Origin: an uncultured Pedobacter sp.
Lineage (GTDB): Bacteria > Bacteroidota > Bacteroidia > Sphingobacteriales > Sphingobacteriaceae
DNA length: 35,427 nucleotides
NCBI GenBank assembly: GCA_946478755.1
Contig: CAMLDJ010000025.1
Coordinates: 1 to 35,427 of the forward strand
Reading direction: 5' to 3'
Shown: positions 1-9,732 of the stretch, piece by piece
Layout: each line of letters opens with the position of its first letter
How positions within the stretch are numbered: position 1 is the first letter of the stretch
Made by a program: the position numbers and the translations under genes
Notes under the pieces: generated by a model
Database searches by the model: none
The model's input: the letters and a program-made list of their open reading frames with translations, nothing else
What the model was told of the DNA's origin: nothing

Positions 1-2394
1 CTGATTGCTCAAACCATGAACAACACCATCTGCGGTAGGAATGTTACCTACCTTGTTTTTATTGTAAGCGCCATTAACACCAACAGAATAATTAAAATCA
101 CCCACGTTGTCTCTGTAAGTCAGCGCTAATTCAATACCTGTATTCTTTACATTACCTCCGTTGATGAACGGGGCATCAGCTCCGGCGGTGGCAAGAATGG
201 GTGCAGATATCAGCCAGTCTTTTGTAGTCTTGTTATACCAGTCGAAGTTCAAACCAAACTTGCCTTTCAAAAAATTAGCATCGAAACCGATATTCGTCTG
301 CTCTGATGTTTCCCATTTTAATCCAGGGTTACTGATCCTGCTTGGATAGGCCCCCGGAGTAAGCACACCTTCATCAGGGCCAAAAATGTAATTGGTGTTA
401 GACAGTTGGATTGGTGCAAGGTATTGAAAGGCGGCGATACTTTGATTCCCAACCTGGCCCCAACTGGCACGTAGCTTAAGAAAGTCGAGCCAATTTTTCT
501 GGCCCTCCATAAAGTCTTCATTAGTAACTACCCAACCACCGGAAACGGAAGGAAAATATCCCCAGCGGTTTTGCGTTGCAAATCTTGAGGATCCGTCGGC
601 CCTGAAAGTAGCATTCAGCAGGTATTTTTCTTTATAGTTGTAATTCAACCTGCCGAAATAAGATAACCTTCGGTCAGCGTCATCCGGCTTACCGGTTATC
701 GTGATACCAGCAATATTTGCACCTGTAGCATTGCTTAACCAGGCATGGTCCAGATCATCAAATATCAAATTTGTATTGGTACCGGAAATGCTGGAACCAT
801 CGGCACGATAGGCAGAGCTACCGACCATTGCTTCGATAGTATGGTCATTATGCAAAGTAAATTTATAACTCAGCAAGTTATCCCAAATCAGCGATTTACC
901 CTTATTCATAGACTGGTTAACTTTGGTAGTGGTGCTATAAGCGTAAATGGAAAGATTGTAGATTGGCGTAAAAGAACGGCTCTCGCCAGCGTTGTAATCC
1001 ATACCCAGGCTGGTTCTGAACTTCAAATTTTTAATCGGCTCTATCAACAGGTAAATATCACCGAGCAAGCGCTGACTGTTTCTTCTGTTCTGGTTGTTAT
1101 ACACCATCAGGGCGTAAGGATTTGCCTCCCCATTATTCCAGGTGGATGCACTGTTATCAAAAAAATTTCCATTCTCATCATACATCGGCACAAAAGGACT
1201 GGTGTTAAAAGCGCCGCGCAGGGAATTATTATACTGGTTGCCAACGCCTATACCATTGTTTTTTATATCAGTATAAGTAAGATGCTGGCCAAGTTTAATG
1301 ATGTCTTTATAAAAATTATGTTCGGAGTTAACTCTAAAGCCGTAGCGCTGGTAGTTAGATAAACGCTTGCCACCTACAACGCCTTCCTGCCCGGTGTAAG
1401 AAAGGCCCAAAGAATAAACAGAAGCATCAGACGCGCCTGATGCTCCAAGAGCGTAATTATGGGTTAATGCATCGTCAACAAACATCTGGTCAATCCAATC
1501 CGTTCCTTTACCGAAGGCTTTAATCTGATCATTTGTAAACAAGGGTTGTTTGCCCCCGTTTATAGCGGCTTCACTCATTATAGCAGCATATTCAGAAGCG
1601 CTAAGCATATCCGCTTTTTTTGCCACATTTTGTACACCTGCATAGGCATCAAACGTAATTTGCCCGGGCTGTCCACGCTTACCTTGTCTTGTAGTTACCA
1701 GTACAACTCCGTTAGCTGCTTGCGAGCCGTAGATGGCTGCAGAAGCGGCATCCTTTAAAATGTCAATGGATTCAATATCTGAGGAATTTAAATAAGTAAT
1801 ATCCCCGGTAAGTACGCCATCTACTACATATAGCGGCCCCGAGTTCCCAATAGTACCTAAGCCCCTTATGGTAACCTTAATATTTTCGCCTGGCTGCCCG
1901 GATGTGGATGCAATTTGTACACCAGGTGTTTGCCCCTGCAAACCCTGCAGCGCATTGGTTGTACTTTGTCTTTGTAAGGTTTCCCCTTTAACCTGAACTG
2001 TTGCACCTGTAACCAGTTTCTTTTGCTGAACGCCGTAGCCTACCACCACCACCTCATTCAGGTTTTGGTTGTCTTCCATTAAACTGATATTGATGACACT
2101 GTTTTCCTCAACCGTGATCTCTTTCGGTACAAAGCCAACGGAGCTGATCTGCAATACGTCTCCTGTTTGTGCACGGAGTGCATAACTACCATCACTACTG
2201 GTTGCAGTTCCACCGGGTTTCCCTTTTATTTTTATTGCCACACCTGGTATCGGCAGCCTGTCGGCCGCAAATACTTTTCCACTGATCTGACGCTGTTGAG
2301 CAAATAAAGTCTCACTGAAAACAAGTAGCGAAAGAAACATCAGCAGAAAAATGCCTTCCCTTTTAATTGTCGAATTCTTTTTCATGCCGTTCAT
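1..2394 (-). CDS. SusC/RagA-family TonB-linked outer membrane protein, C-terminus outside window
   Basis: The frame is open for 798 codons from the window edge back to an ATG at 2394; a second in-frame ATG at 2385 is an equally good start. The N-terminus has a signal peptide ending near LFAQQ, then a carboxypeptidase-regulatory-like domain (about residues 38-115), the NEVVVVGYG box that precedes SusC plugs, and a plug with LYVVDGV and a DILKDAASAAIYGSQAANG stretch. The rest reads as beta-barrel strands. SusC proteins usually exceed 950 residues, so some 200 or more residues and the partner SusD lie beyond position 1. They import oligosaccharides across the outer membrane with a SusD lid and TonB energy. 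The gene begins only 39 bp after the GH31 stop, so the two are very likely cotranscribed. The family is certain; the substrate is inferred only from the neighbouring glycosidase. Confidence 0.95.
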   Translation of the reverse strand, partial: MNGMKKNSTIKREGIFLLMFLSLLVFSETLFAQQRQISGKVFAADRLPIPGVAIKIKGKPGGTATSSDGSYALRAQTGDVLQISSVGFVPKEITVEENSVINISLMEDNQNLNEVVVVGYGVQQKKLVTGATVQVKGETLQRQSTTNALQGLQGQTPGVQIASTSGQPGENIKVTIRGLGTIGNSGPLYVVDGVLTGDITYLNSSDIESIDILKDAASAAIYGSQAANGVVLVTTRQGKRGQPGQITFDAYAGVQNVAKKADMLSASEYAAIMSEAAINGGKQPLFTNDQIKAFGKGTDWIDQMFVDDALTHNYALGASGASDASVYSLGLSYTGQEGVVGGKRLSNYQRYGFRVNSEHNFYKDIIKLGQHLTYTDIKNNGIGVGNQYNNSLRGAFNTSPFVPMYDENGNFFDNSASTWNNGEANPYALMVYNNQNRRNSQRLLGDIYLLIEPIKNLKFRTSLGMDYNAGESRSFTPIYNLSIYAYSTTTKVNQSMNKGKSLIWDNLLSYKFTLHNDHTIEAMVGSSAYRADGSSISGTNTNLIFDDLDHAWLSNATGANIAGITITGKPDDADRRLSYFGRLNYNYKEKYLLNATFRADGSSRFATQNRWGYFPSVSGGWVVTNEDFMEGQKNWLDFLKLRASWGQVGNQSIAAFQYLAPIQLSNTNYIFGPDEGVLTPGAYPSRISNPGLKWETSEQTNIGFDANFLKGKFGLNFDWYNKTTKDWLISAPILATAGADAPFINGGNVKNTGIELALTYRDNVGDFNYSVGVNGAYNKNKVGNIPTADGVVHGLSNQ

Positions 2395-2433
2395 AAGATT
2401 TAGTAAATAATAGATTCATTAGTATTTGGTTAG

Positions 2434-5283
2434 TTATAATTTTATGATAGCCTCCTTACCGTTATAAGTAAGCGTATGACTTGCTTTTTGATTGAAATCC
2501 AATGCTTTTGCTGATTTAGGAGAAACCACGATAACCCTGATCGTCCGGCGCTCCGGCATCCCTTTAAAACTTCCCTTGCGGCTACCAATAGTTAGCGTTT
2601 TCGTTTTTTCCAGATAGTTGAAGTCTATCGTAGCAAATGCGCCTTTTTCGTAATTGTAGTTGGTTCCTTCATCCTCATACAAGGAGAATGACGCATTCCT
2701 GCCAGTGTATACAAACAAGGTAAGAGGATCTGCGGGCTTTTCAGAAGTATATTGTATTTCCGGACCTGTAGGAAGGATTGACCCCTCTTTTACGTAGACA
2801 GGCATTCTTTCGTAGGGTGCATCTGCTTTAATAGTTTGTCCGCCGTTAAAATACCTGCCGCTATACAGATCATACCAGCCTTGTCCTGATGGCAAATAAA
2901 CCGTTCTGTCTCTGTCTTTATACTTATAAACAGGATTAATCAGCAAAGAGGGACCAAAAAGATAAGCATCTGAGAGATTAGCGGCTTTCAGATCCTGAGG
3001 GAAATCCATCATTAACCCTCTCATCATGGTATAGTCTTTATGATATGTGCTGCCCGCAATCGAGTAGATGTATGGCATCAATCTATACCTGAGTTTATTG
3101 TAATACAGCATGCTTTTATAGGCAGGATGATTTTCTGGCGCTATGTTATAGATCTCTCTAAACGGTAACTGTCCGTGGACCCTGAACAAAGGAACAAAAG
3201 CACCAAACTGATACCAGCGGGTGTTTAATTCCCGCCATTCTTCAAGATTTTGTTTATCGGGCTTCTCATAACGCTGTTCTACAGAAAAACCACCGATATC
3301 CATAGTCCAGTAAGGCATGCCGGAAAGAGAAAAGTTTACGCCCGCACTGATCTGGGTTTTCATATCTTCCCATCGCGAGGCAATGTCGCCACTCCAGGCT
3401 GCTGCCGCATACCGTTGCAAGCCAGCATAAGCGGAACGTGTTAAAATAAATACCCTGTTTTCATTATTGACTTTACGCTGCCCTTCATAAACACCTTTGG
3501 CATTTACCAATGGGAATGCATTAAAATAAGTTGTTGATGAGCCCTCATAAGTTGGGTTCATGAGGTCCTTTCTAATCTCAACCGGTAAATTAGAATGCAT
3601 ATCCGGTTCTGTAGCATCCATCCACCAGGCATCGATGCCTTTGCTATACAATCTTTTGTTCATCAGATTCCAGAACGCTGTTCTGGCCTTTGGATTAAAG
3701 GCGTCGTAAAAAGTACTTGAATAACCTTTACCTATCCAGTCTAAACGGCCATCTGCAATATTTCTTTTATAAAGGAAATCCGCTTTGTTTAAATCGTCAT
3801 AAATGTCAAATCCCTTGTAAAACTTCGGCCATACAGAGATCATCAGATGTACATTTTGGCTATGCAGAGTTTTGATCATTCCTTTGGGATCAGCAAACCT
3901 GGCAGGATCAAACTGCTGACTTCCCCATTCCGGTTCTTTCCAGTAAGACCAATCCAATACAATATTGTCAATCGGAATTTTCCTGTCACGGAACTGCTTC
4001 ACGGTTGATAATATTTCATCTTGTGTTTTATACCGTTCCCTGCTTTGCCAAAAGCCCATTGCCCATTTTGGCATCAGTACAGCTTTTCCGGTAACTGTAC
4101 GGTAGCCGCTAATTACCTGATCTGCAGTCGAACCCTGAATAAAATAGTAATTCACTGCTGCACCTGATTCCGAGCTAAGGGCAAAAGTATTTCTTAAGGA
4201 CTCTGGCAGAGGGGGAAGACAGGTTAACCCCAGATAAGATTCCCCTCCGTCCGGAGTCCATTCCATCTTAATCTTAGTCTTTTTACCTTTTTTTAGCGGT
4301 AAATCCAGTATTGCGGATCCTGAATTCCATGCCTGTCTCCAGTAATCAGCAACCAACTGATCATCAAACCAGACCTTAATATATCCTGCGTATTTTAGCT
4401 GTAGCTGATACAATCCCTCTAATTCGCTTTCAACAGCACCTTCATACTGTACAACAGCATCCTTCATTTTTACATTTGCCGGAAACTTATGCTGATCTGT
4501 TAGCCAGTTTATCGCTATTTCTGAGATGGGTTGTCTTAACAATACCTTATCCCGGTCGCTCTTTGAATAGTAAGTAGCGGTAAGCCAGCCGGCTTCACCT
4601 CCCTTAGAAAATAGTTTTAATGCGGTTATGGGCTGATAATCTCTCACATCGCCCGCACGGGTAATTGAATAATTGTCCCAGAGCAAGCCATAACCCTTGT
4701 TAGAGACCACAAAAGGAACACCGATCTCAGTATTGTATTGTATAAGATCTACCCTGCGACCGCTGTAGTTAACCAGGCCTTGTTGATGTTGCCCCAGGCC
4801 ATAGTAAGCTTCGTTTTCCTGTGAATCAAACAGCTGAGCAACCTGATAGGATGGCTCCCCATTAAATAGTTTAGGAATCAGCGCTTGTCCTTCTATTTTA
4901 GTTTGTGCCAATAATAGATTACCGTTCGCATCCCGATAAGTAATTAAGCTGTTTAGGGTTGATACTTCAACTGTAAGTGATGAAGTACTCAGTATCACAA
5001 GATCCTGTGCGGTACTGGTCGAAAACTTAACGTCAGGATCGGATAGTTTAATAGCCATTAAGCTCTTGTCTTCCGGAAATTGATCCGTTGCAGTCGCTGT
5101 TATATGGATAATCTGATCTGATACTGGTTGAAGCTTTACTTTTTTAATTCCTGACGCAGCACGCTGAATAGGAATTTCAATTCCTGAAGCTGTTCGCTTG
5201 TAACCTTTTACTTGCCCTTTTACATTTACAAACAGCAAAACGCCAGCTATAAATAATACGGTGCCCCCCCTAATTTTTCGCAT
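2434..5283 (-). CDS. Glycoside hydrolase family 31 with PA14 insert, alpha-xylosidase-like
   Basis: A 949-residue exported enzyme. The frame is open up to 5367, but I place the start at the ATG at 5283, because the signal peptide (MRKIRGGTVLFIAGVLLF) begins there and the upstream 28 residues overlap a regulatory repeat. Visible parts are an N-terminal GH31 sandwich domain with YYGLGQHQQG, a PA14-like insert at about 235-365 (GYIKVWFDD), the catalytic barrel with nucleophile motif WWMDATEPD (Asp556) and acid/base motif WSGDIASRW (Asp633), and a C-terminal DUF5110-type sandwich with LYEDEG. GH31 enzymes remove terminal alpha-linked glucose or xylose. The PA14 insert and length match xyloglucan alpha-xylosidases of Cellvibrio and Bacteroides, from family knowledge. 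Alpha-glucosidase activity remains possible. It sits between the HTCS and SusC genes and is likely induced by the HTCS. Confidence 0.92.
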   Translation of the reverse strand: MRKIRGGTVLFIAGVLLFVNVKGQVKGYKRTASGIEIPIQRAASGIKKVKLQPVSDQIIHITATATDQFPEDKSLMAIKLSDPDVKFSTSTAQDLVILSTSSLTVEVSTLNSLITYRDANGNLLLAQTKIEGQALIPKLFNGEPSYQVAQLFDSQENEAYYGLGQHQQGLVNYSGRRVDLIQYNTEIGVPFVVSNKGYGLLWDNYSITRAGDVRDYQPITALKLFSKGGEAGWLTATYYSKSDRDKVLLRQPISEIAINWLTDQHKFPANVKMKDAVVQYEGAVESELEGLYQLQLKYAGYIKVWFDDQLVADYWRQAWNSGSAILDLPLKKGKKTKIKMEWTPDGGESYLGLTCLPPLPESLRNTFALSSESGAAVNYYFIQGSTADQVISGYRTVTGKAVLMPKWAMGFWQSRERYKTQDEILSTVKQFRDRKIPIDNIVLDWSYWKEPEWGSQQFDPARFADPKGMIKTLHSQNVHLMISVWPKFYKGFDIYDDLNKADFLYKRNIADGRLDWIGKGYSSTFYDAFNPKARTAFWNLMNKRLYSKGIDAWWMDATEPDMHSNLPVEIRKDLMNPTYEGSSTTYFNAFPLVNAKGVYEGQRKVNNENRVFILTRSAYAGLQRYAAAAWSGDIASRWEDMKTQISAGVNFSLSGMPYWTMDIGGFSVEQRYEKPDKQNLEEWRELNTRWYQFGAFVPLFRVHGQLPFREIYNIAPENHPAYKSMLYYNKLRYRLMPYIYSIAGSTYHKDYTMMRGLMMDFPQDLKAANLSDAYLFGPSLLINPVYKYKDRDRTVYLPSGQGWYDLYSGRYFNGGQTIKADAPYERMPVYVKEGSILPTGPEIQYTSEKPADPLTLFVYTGRNASFSLYEDEGTNYNYEKGAFATIDFNYLEKTKTLTIGSRKGSFKGMPERRTIRVIVVSPKSAKALDFNQKASHTLTYNGKEAIIKL

Positions 5284-5319
5284 AGAAATAATACAATTTA
5301 TACTTGGTTGATTTATTTC

Positions 5320-5327
5320 TAAAGATA
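5320..5327 (-). promoter_or_regulatory. Candidate -7 promoter element of the GH31-SusC operon
   Basis: The minus strand reads TATCTTTA, seven of eight positions of the Bacteroidota consensus TAnnTTTG. It would give a leader of about 30 nt before the ATG at 5283. No TTTG -33 element lies at the usual 19-21 bp distance. Instead the proximal copy of a 19-bp direct repeat occupies that position, which fits an activator-dependent promoter. Confidence 0.45.
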
Positions 5328-5348
5328 GATCCGGAAACAAAAAAGAAG

Positions 5349-5389
5349 GGCATTCAAATGATAACAATTAGGTACTCAAATGTTAACAA
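5349..5389 (-). promoter_or_regulatory. Direct-repeat operator candidate for the HTCS regulator
   Basis: Two 19-bp units at 5349-5367 and 5371-5389 match at 16 of 19 positions, with shared core CAAATG(a/t)TAACAA on the plus strand. Their starts are 22 bp apart, two helical turns. AraC-type DNA-binding domains, such as the one ending the adjacent HTCS protein, typically bind paired direct repeats on one face of the helix. The pair lies directly after the HTCS stop codon and directly upstream of the candidate -7 element of GH31. Binding by the HTCS is inferred. Confidence 0.6.
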
Positions 5390-5395
5390 ATCAGC

Positions 5396-8300
5396 CTAAA
5401 TGAGGTCGTGATCGGGTTTTGTTGAGGCGTATGCCGATGGAAGTATATTAAATTCCTGCTTAAAGTACTTAGTAAAATGCTTCGGATTGCTGAAGCCCAC
5501 TTCATAGGCTACCTCGGCAATTGTCATTTGCGATTTCAGCAACAGGGGCTTGGATTTTAGTAACCGATAAGAGCGGATATATTCTACTGGCGATTTACCT
5601 GTTAAAGAAAGTACTTTTTTATAAAGTCCGACCCTGCTGATATTCATATCTACACTCAATTGATCTACGGTATAGTTTGAGTCAGATAAATGCTTTTCAA
5701 TGTGAAATGATAACTGCCGGATAAATTTATCATCAACTGATTCAATTTCCGTTTCAAGTGGTTTAAATTCTACCTGTTTCCGGTAAGTTTTTTTTGAAAG
5801 CACCTGCTGCTGTACCAGGTTTCTGATTTTCGACAAAAGAATTTCAAAATTGAAAGGCTTGGTCATATAGTCACTTGCTCCCGTTTCCAGTCCGGTTAGT
5901 TGCTCCTCTTCTGTAGTAAGGGCGGTAAGTAAGATTACCGGCAGGTGTGCAGTACGACTATCTGCTTTAATTTTCCGGCAAAGGTCAATGCCGTTCATTT
6001 CAGGCATACTCACATCACTAACGATCACATCCGGGTGTACAGAAAGTATCTTTTGCCAGCCTTCCTTTCCATTCGCCGCTTCTGCAATGTGGTAATACGC
6101 TTTCAGGTTATCTTTTAAGTAGAACCTAAAATCTTCATTATCCTCTACCAGCATCAGGATCGGTTTCTTGCTTCCTGGGAATTTATTGTCAGCTGAATGT
6201 TCCTTTTTTCCCTCGGCACCAGATGAAATTAGCAAATCAATTTTAGCAGGGCTGGCTGACAAGTCCCTTGCTTGCACTTCTCGGAATTGAAGGTAAATCG
6301 TGAAGTCAGTTCCCTCGTTTACCTTGCTATCAACCGTAATGCGCCCTCCATGAAGTCGGACAAATTCCCTTGTGATTGACAACCCTATACCGCTGCCCTG
6401 ATTAACGATCGAGTCGGGAACATCATGTTGAAAAAACCGCTCAAAAACCCTCTGCTTATTTTTCTCAGGAATGCCAATACCGGTATCTGATACGCTGAGT
6501 ACCAGTTCGGCATGTTTTTTTTCTCCGACAGCAGTATGCAGGCTCACTTTTACCTTCCCACCCTGCGGGGTAAATTTAAAAGCATTTGAAAGAAGATTAA
6601 ACAAAATCCTTTCAATCTTATCGTGATCAAAAAGGGTGATAAAGCTTTTTTTGTCCGTTTGAAAACTAAAATTGATGTTCTTTCTTTCTGCTATATCACT
6701 AAACGAAAGTGATACCTCCTGAATAAAGGAAATGAGATCTCCAATTCTGGGATGCAATTTCAACTCATGTACTTCCATTCTTCTGAAATCCAGCAACTGA
6801 TTGACCAGGTTCAGCAAACGTCGCCCATTTCTGTGGATCATTTGAAGTTGTGGTTTTTCTGCTTCAGCAGCCTGTTTAATCAGCTTTTCAAGTGGCGTAA
6901 GGATCAGGGATAAAGGGGTTCTGAATTCGTGGCTTACATTGGTAAGGAATTTAATCTTCAGCAGATCCAGCTCGTGCATTCTTCTTGCCTGCTGCCGCTC
7001 CTGTTCTATTAAGAACTCCTTCTTTATTCTTTGAATGCCACGATTTCTGATAAACAGCAGAGTACCTCCTATGAGCAGCAGATAAATGATATAAGCCGCT
7101 GTAGTCCGCCAGAAAGGAGGCATTATCATAATATTAAGGCTGGTCTCATTATTTACCCAATTTCCGGACGCATCGGTGGAAACAACTTTAAAAGTGTATT
7201 TTCCAGGATCGATGTTAGTATAGGTTGCCAGCCGGTTATTCGGCTGAAGTTCCTGCCACTGTTGATCAAATCCTTCCAGTTTATACCTATATTTTATTTT
7301 TTGAGGGTTAAAAAAGTTCAGTGCAGCAAATTCCAGGGTAAATCCATTTTGACTGTGGTTAAGTTTAAGATCTTTTGTAAAAATTATCGAGTTTTTTAAT
7401 AAAATGCGGCCATCGACCTTCTGATCTATCCCAATACTTCTATTCGAAATCTGCAAATCTGTAAGCACTATAGATGGCTTGGCATTATCGTTCCTGATAT
7501 TTTGGGGATTAAAAAGATTAAAGCCATTAGCCCCACCAAACAGCAGCTCTCCGCTTTTGGTTTTATAACCCGCATTGGCGTTAAATGCATTACCTTGTAA
7601 ACCATCATGTTCATCGTATTTACGAAAAACATAAGAAAACTGACGGGCACCCGTTTTTTTTACCATGATCTCAAACAAGCCATTGGCTGTACTTACCCAA
7701 AGATTCCTATTGTTATCCTCGACGACTTTTAATGTAGCCGTTTCTGTAAGTCCATCTTTGTTGTCAAAATTCCGGAACCGGCCGGACTCCGGATCAAGCC
7801 TGCTCAGCCCATCTCTTGTTGATACCCAGATAAAGCCATAACTATCCTGCATAACGTCATAAACAACATTATTAATCAGCGTATTTTTGTCGCCCGGCTT
7901 ATTTTTATAATGAACAAACCTTCCGTCGCTCTTCATCTCATCCAATCCTTCCGAAGTACCGATCCAGATACTCCCCCTGCGATCTTCCATTAAGCAGGAC
8001 AGCGAATTAGACATAATGCCATCTTTATCACCGAATTTTTTATGAATAAAAACTTCTTTAGCTCTATCCATTCTGTCTAACCCACCGCCTAATGTTGCGA
8101 TCCATAGCATACCCCTCCTGTCTTCAATAATATCCCATACGCGGTCATCAGTTAAACTATTTGGATCAAGGGGATTATGTTTATAGTTCCTGAAATTTTT
8201 ACCATCAAAAGAATTAAGTCCGCCGAAATAAGTACCTATCCATAATTTATCGGTATGGTCAATATATAAACTGACGATAATGTCATTACTCAGACTATTC

Positions 8301-9535
8301 GGATTTCCCGGTTCATATACATACCTTTTAAACTCACCCGTTTTACGATTAAAATAAAACAGACCACCACCATTGGTACCCACCCAGATATTACCCAGTT
8401 TATCTTCTGCAAAACGATTTACATCATCGTAGGTAAGTCCACGGGGATTAGCATTCCTATGTTTATAGAGCGGAAACTTAAGAATTTTTTCATGATAAAA
8501 ACTGATGCCTCTTTTGAATGTACCCACCCATATTATCCCCAATTGATCTTTATACAAAGTTAAAATGGCATTCTGACCAATGCTTTTAACATCATCTTCT
8601 TTGTTAACGATATAGCTTATTGAAAAATCCTTTTTATCCAGAAGATTTACACCTCCGTGATCTGTACCAATCCAGATGAGTCCTTTGTCGTCCTGTATGA
8701 TACTGCTGATCAGGTTATTATTAAGGCCATTTGGTGCTTTATCGATAAACCGTGTTTTTCCGGTGGCAGTTTCATAAAAATTTATACCATTCTGGTTATT
8801 TGTTGTATACACCCATAGGTCAGTATTGTTATCCACAAATAATCTGAAGCTTTGAAAACTCGATGGGTCGTCTTGCCTGAATATAGAAATGCGCTTTTGA
8901 ACCTTCCCTGTCTTGCTATTGAGCATCTCGATAGTTTTATCTATATGGATTACCCATATGTTGCCATCAGGCCCTTTTTGTAAAGTGGAAATGGGCGAAT
9001 TTGATAATGTAGTACTGTCCCTCACTTTTAAACTTAAGTGCATGCATTCCCTGTTTCCCGTATTGTATTTAAACAACCCTTCTGCGCCGGCATTGAACCA
9101 AAAGCCCCCCATGTCATCTTTTACCACTTCAGTAATTGTCTTCGCAGTGATATTCAGGCTTTTTAAATACGGCCTTACGTCCCTAATAAAAATTTGTTTT
9201 TTAGCATCATAAATGTTCATCCCATTTCTGGTTTCCAGGTACAGCTTGTGATCAGGCAGCTCAAAAATATGAGCAACGAAATCATCACTTAGTGATTTAT
9301 TGTCTCTCGGGTCGTGCTTAAAGATTTTGATATGTTGCCCATCGAAACGATTCAATCCGGAAAAAGTCCCGATCCAGATAAAACCTTTTGAATCTTTGAA
9401 GATCGTGTTTACCTGATTGTGCGAAAGCCCGTTAGAAAGATCTATGGCTGAAAACTGGATCTGCGTCTGCTGCGCCAGTGCTGCAGGCGAAAACAAAAAG
9501 GAGATCAGTAGAAATATGAGTTTCCTGACTAACAT
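5396..9535 (-). CDS. Hybrid two-component system sensor/regulator (HTCS)
   Basis: A 1379-residue one-piece signalling protein. Order of parts: signal peptide ending PAALAQQ; an extended periplasmic sensor (about 25-720) of repeated propeller blades, each with a GNIWVGT- or GLIWIGT-like box; a Y_Y_Y domain (about 735-800); one membrane helix (about 807-828); HisKA with NVSHEFRTP (phosphoacceptor His869); HATPase with DTGIGIP and GSGIGLS; a receiver with VIVSDVSMPEMNG (phosphoacceptor Asp1174) and a TKPF lysine; and a C-terminal AraC-type helix-turn-helix pair. All catalytic residues are present. HTCS proteins sense an oligosaccharide in the periplasm and activate their own polysaccharide-utilisation genes. 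Here GH31 and SusC lie immediately downstream on the same strand. The 112-bp gap to GH31 carries a candidate operator, so those genes probably have their own promoter. Confidence 0.97.
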   Translation of the reverse strand: MLVRKLIFLLISFLFSPAALAQQTQIQFSAIDLSNGLSHNQVNTIFKDSKGFIWIGTFSGLNRFDGQHIKIFKHDPRDNKSLSDDFVAHIFELPDHKLYLETRNGMNIYDAKKQIFIRDVRPYLKSLNITAKTITEVVKDDMGGFWFNAGAEGLFKYNTGNRECMHLSLKVRDSTTLSNSPISTLQKGPDGNIWVIHIDKTIEMLNSKTGKVQKRISIFRQDDPSSFQSFRLFVDNNTDLWVYTTNNQNGINFYETATGKTRFIDKAPNGLNNNLISSIIQDDKGLIWIGTDHGGVNLLDKKDFSISYIVNKEDDVKSIGQNAILTLYKDQLGIIWVGTFKRGISFYHEKILKFPLYKHRNANPRGLTYDDVNRFAEDKLGNIWVGTNGGGLFYFNRKTGEFKRYVYEPGNPNSLSNDIIVSLYIDHTDKLWIGTYFGGLNSFDGKNFRNYKHNPLDPNSLTDDRVWDIIEDRRGMLWIATLGGGLDRMDRAKEVFIHKKFGDKDGIMSNSLSCLMEDRRGSIWIGTSEGLDEMKSDGRFVHYKNKPGDKNTLINNVVYDVMQDSYGFIWVSTRDGLSRLDPESGRFRNFDNKDGLTETATLKVVEDNNRNLWVSTANGLFEIMVKKTGARQFSYVFRKYDEHDGLQGNAFNANAGYKTKSGELLFGGANGFNLFNPQNIRNDNAKPSIVLTDLQISNRSIGIDQKVDGRILLKNSIIFTKDLKLNHSQNGFTLEFAALNFFNPQKIKYRYKLEGFDQQWQELQPNNRLATYTNIDPGKYTFKVVSTDASGNWVNNETSLNIMIMPPFWRTTAAYIIYLLLIGGTLLFIRNRGIQRIKKEFLIEQERQQARRMHELDLLKIKFLTNVSHEFRTPLSLILTPLEKLIKQAAEAEKPQLQMIHRNGRRLLNLVNQLLDFRRMEVHELKLHPRIGDLISFIQEVSLSFSDIAERKNINFSFQTDKKSFITLFDHDKIERILFNLLSNAFKFTPQGGKVKVSLHTAVGEKKHAELVLSVSDTGIGIPEKNKQRVFERFFQHDVPDSIVNQGSGIGLSITREFVRLHGGRITVDSKVNEGTDFTIYLQFREVQARDLSASPAKIDLLISSGAEGKKEHSADNKFPGSKKPILMLVEDNEDFRFYLKDNLKAYYHIAEAANGKEGWQKILSVHPDVIVSDVSMPEMNGIDLCRKIKADSRTAHLPVILLTALTTEEEQLTGLETGASDYMTKPFNFEILLSKIRNLVQQQVLSKKTYRKQVEFKPLETEIESVDDKFIRQLSFHIEKHLSDSNYTVDQLSVDMNISRVGLYKKVLSLTGKSPVEYIRSYRLLKSKPLLLKSQMTIAEVAYEVGFSNPKHFTKYFKQEFNILPSAYASTKPDHDLI

Positions 9536-9564
9536 GGTCGATTCATTTACAAAGATCGACCATG
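9533..9564 (-). promoter_or_regulatory. Inverted repeat enclosing the HTCS start codon
   Basis: CATGGTCGAT (9533-9542) and ATCGACCATG (9555-9564) form a perfect 10-bp inverted repeat with a 12-bp spacer. In the HTCS mRNA the start ATG at 9535 is the last triplet of the 3' arm, so a hairpin would bury it. The 5' arm contains another ATG that opens a six-codon ORF. It could equally be a protein-binding dyad for autoregulation. Function is inferred; the symmetry is seen directly. Confidence 0.6.
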
Positions 9565-9732
9565 GCTTCGTTAAATCATAACAAATCCTTTAAAGATCAT
9601 GAAAATTCAGCCCCGGTACTTATTTTTTTCATTGCTTTTAGGATTAAGAGCAGCTCCTGGTCATGATTTAATTTTAACCAAAAGCATACAGTGTAATAAC
9701 TATGTATTAACTCGTTGTAAACTATATCAATG

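Noticed and set aside
745..1362. Plus-strand 205-codon open frame.
   Set aside because: It lies wholly antisense to the SusC gene, whose frame is open and matches the family throughout. It is a shadow.
5284..5367. 28-residue N-terminal extension of the GH31 protein.
   Set aside because: The signal peptide starts at the ATG at 5283 and the extension overlaps the candidate operator and -7 element.
7031..7399. 122-codon plus-strand ORF.
   Set aside because: Antisense shadow inside the HTCS gene over the Y_Y_Y and membrane-helix region.
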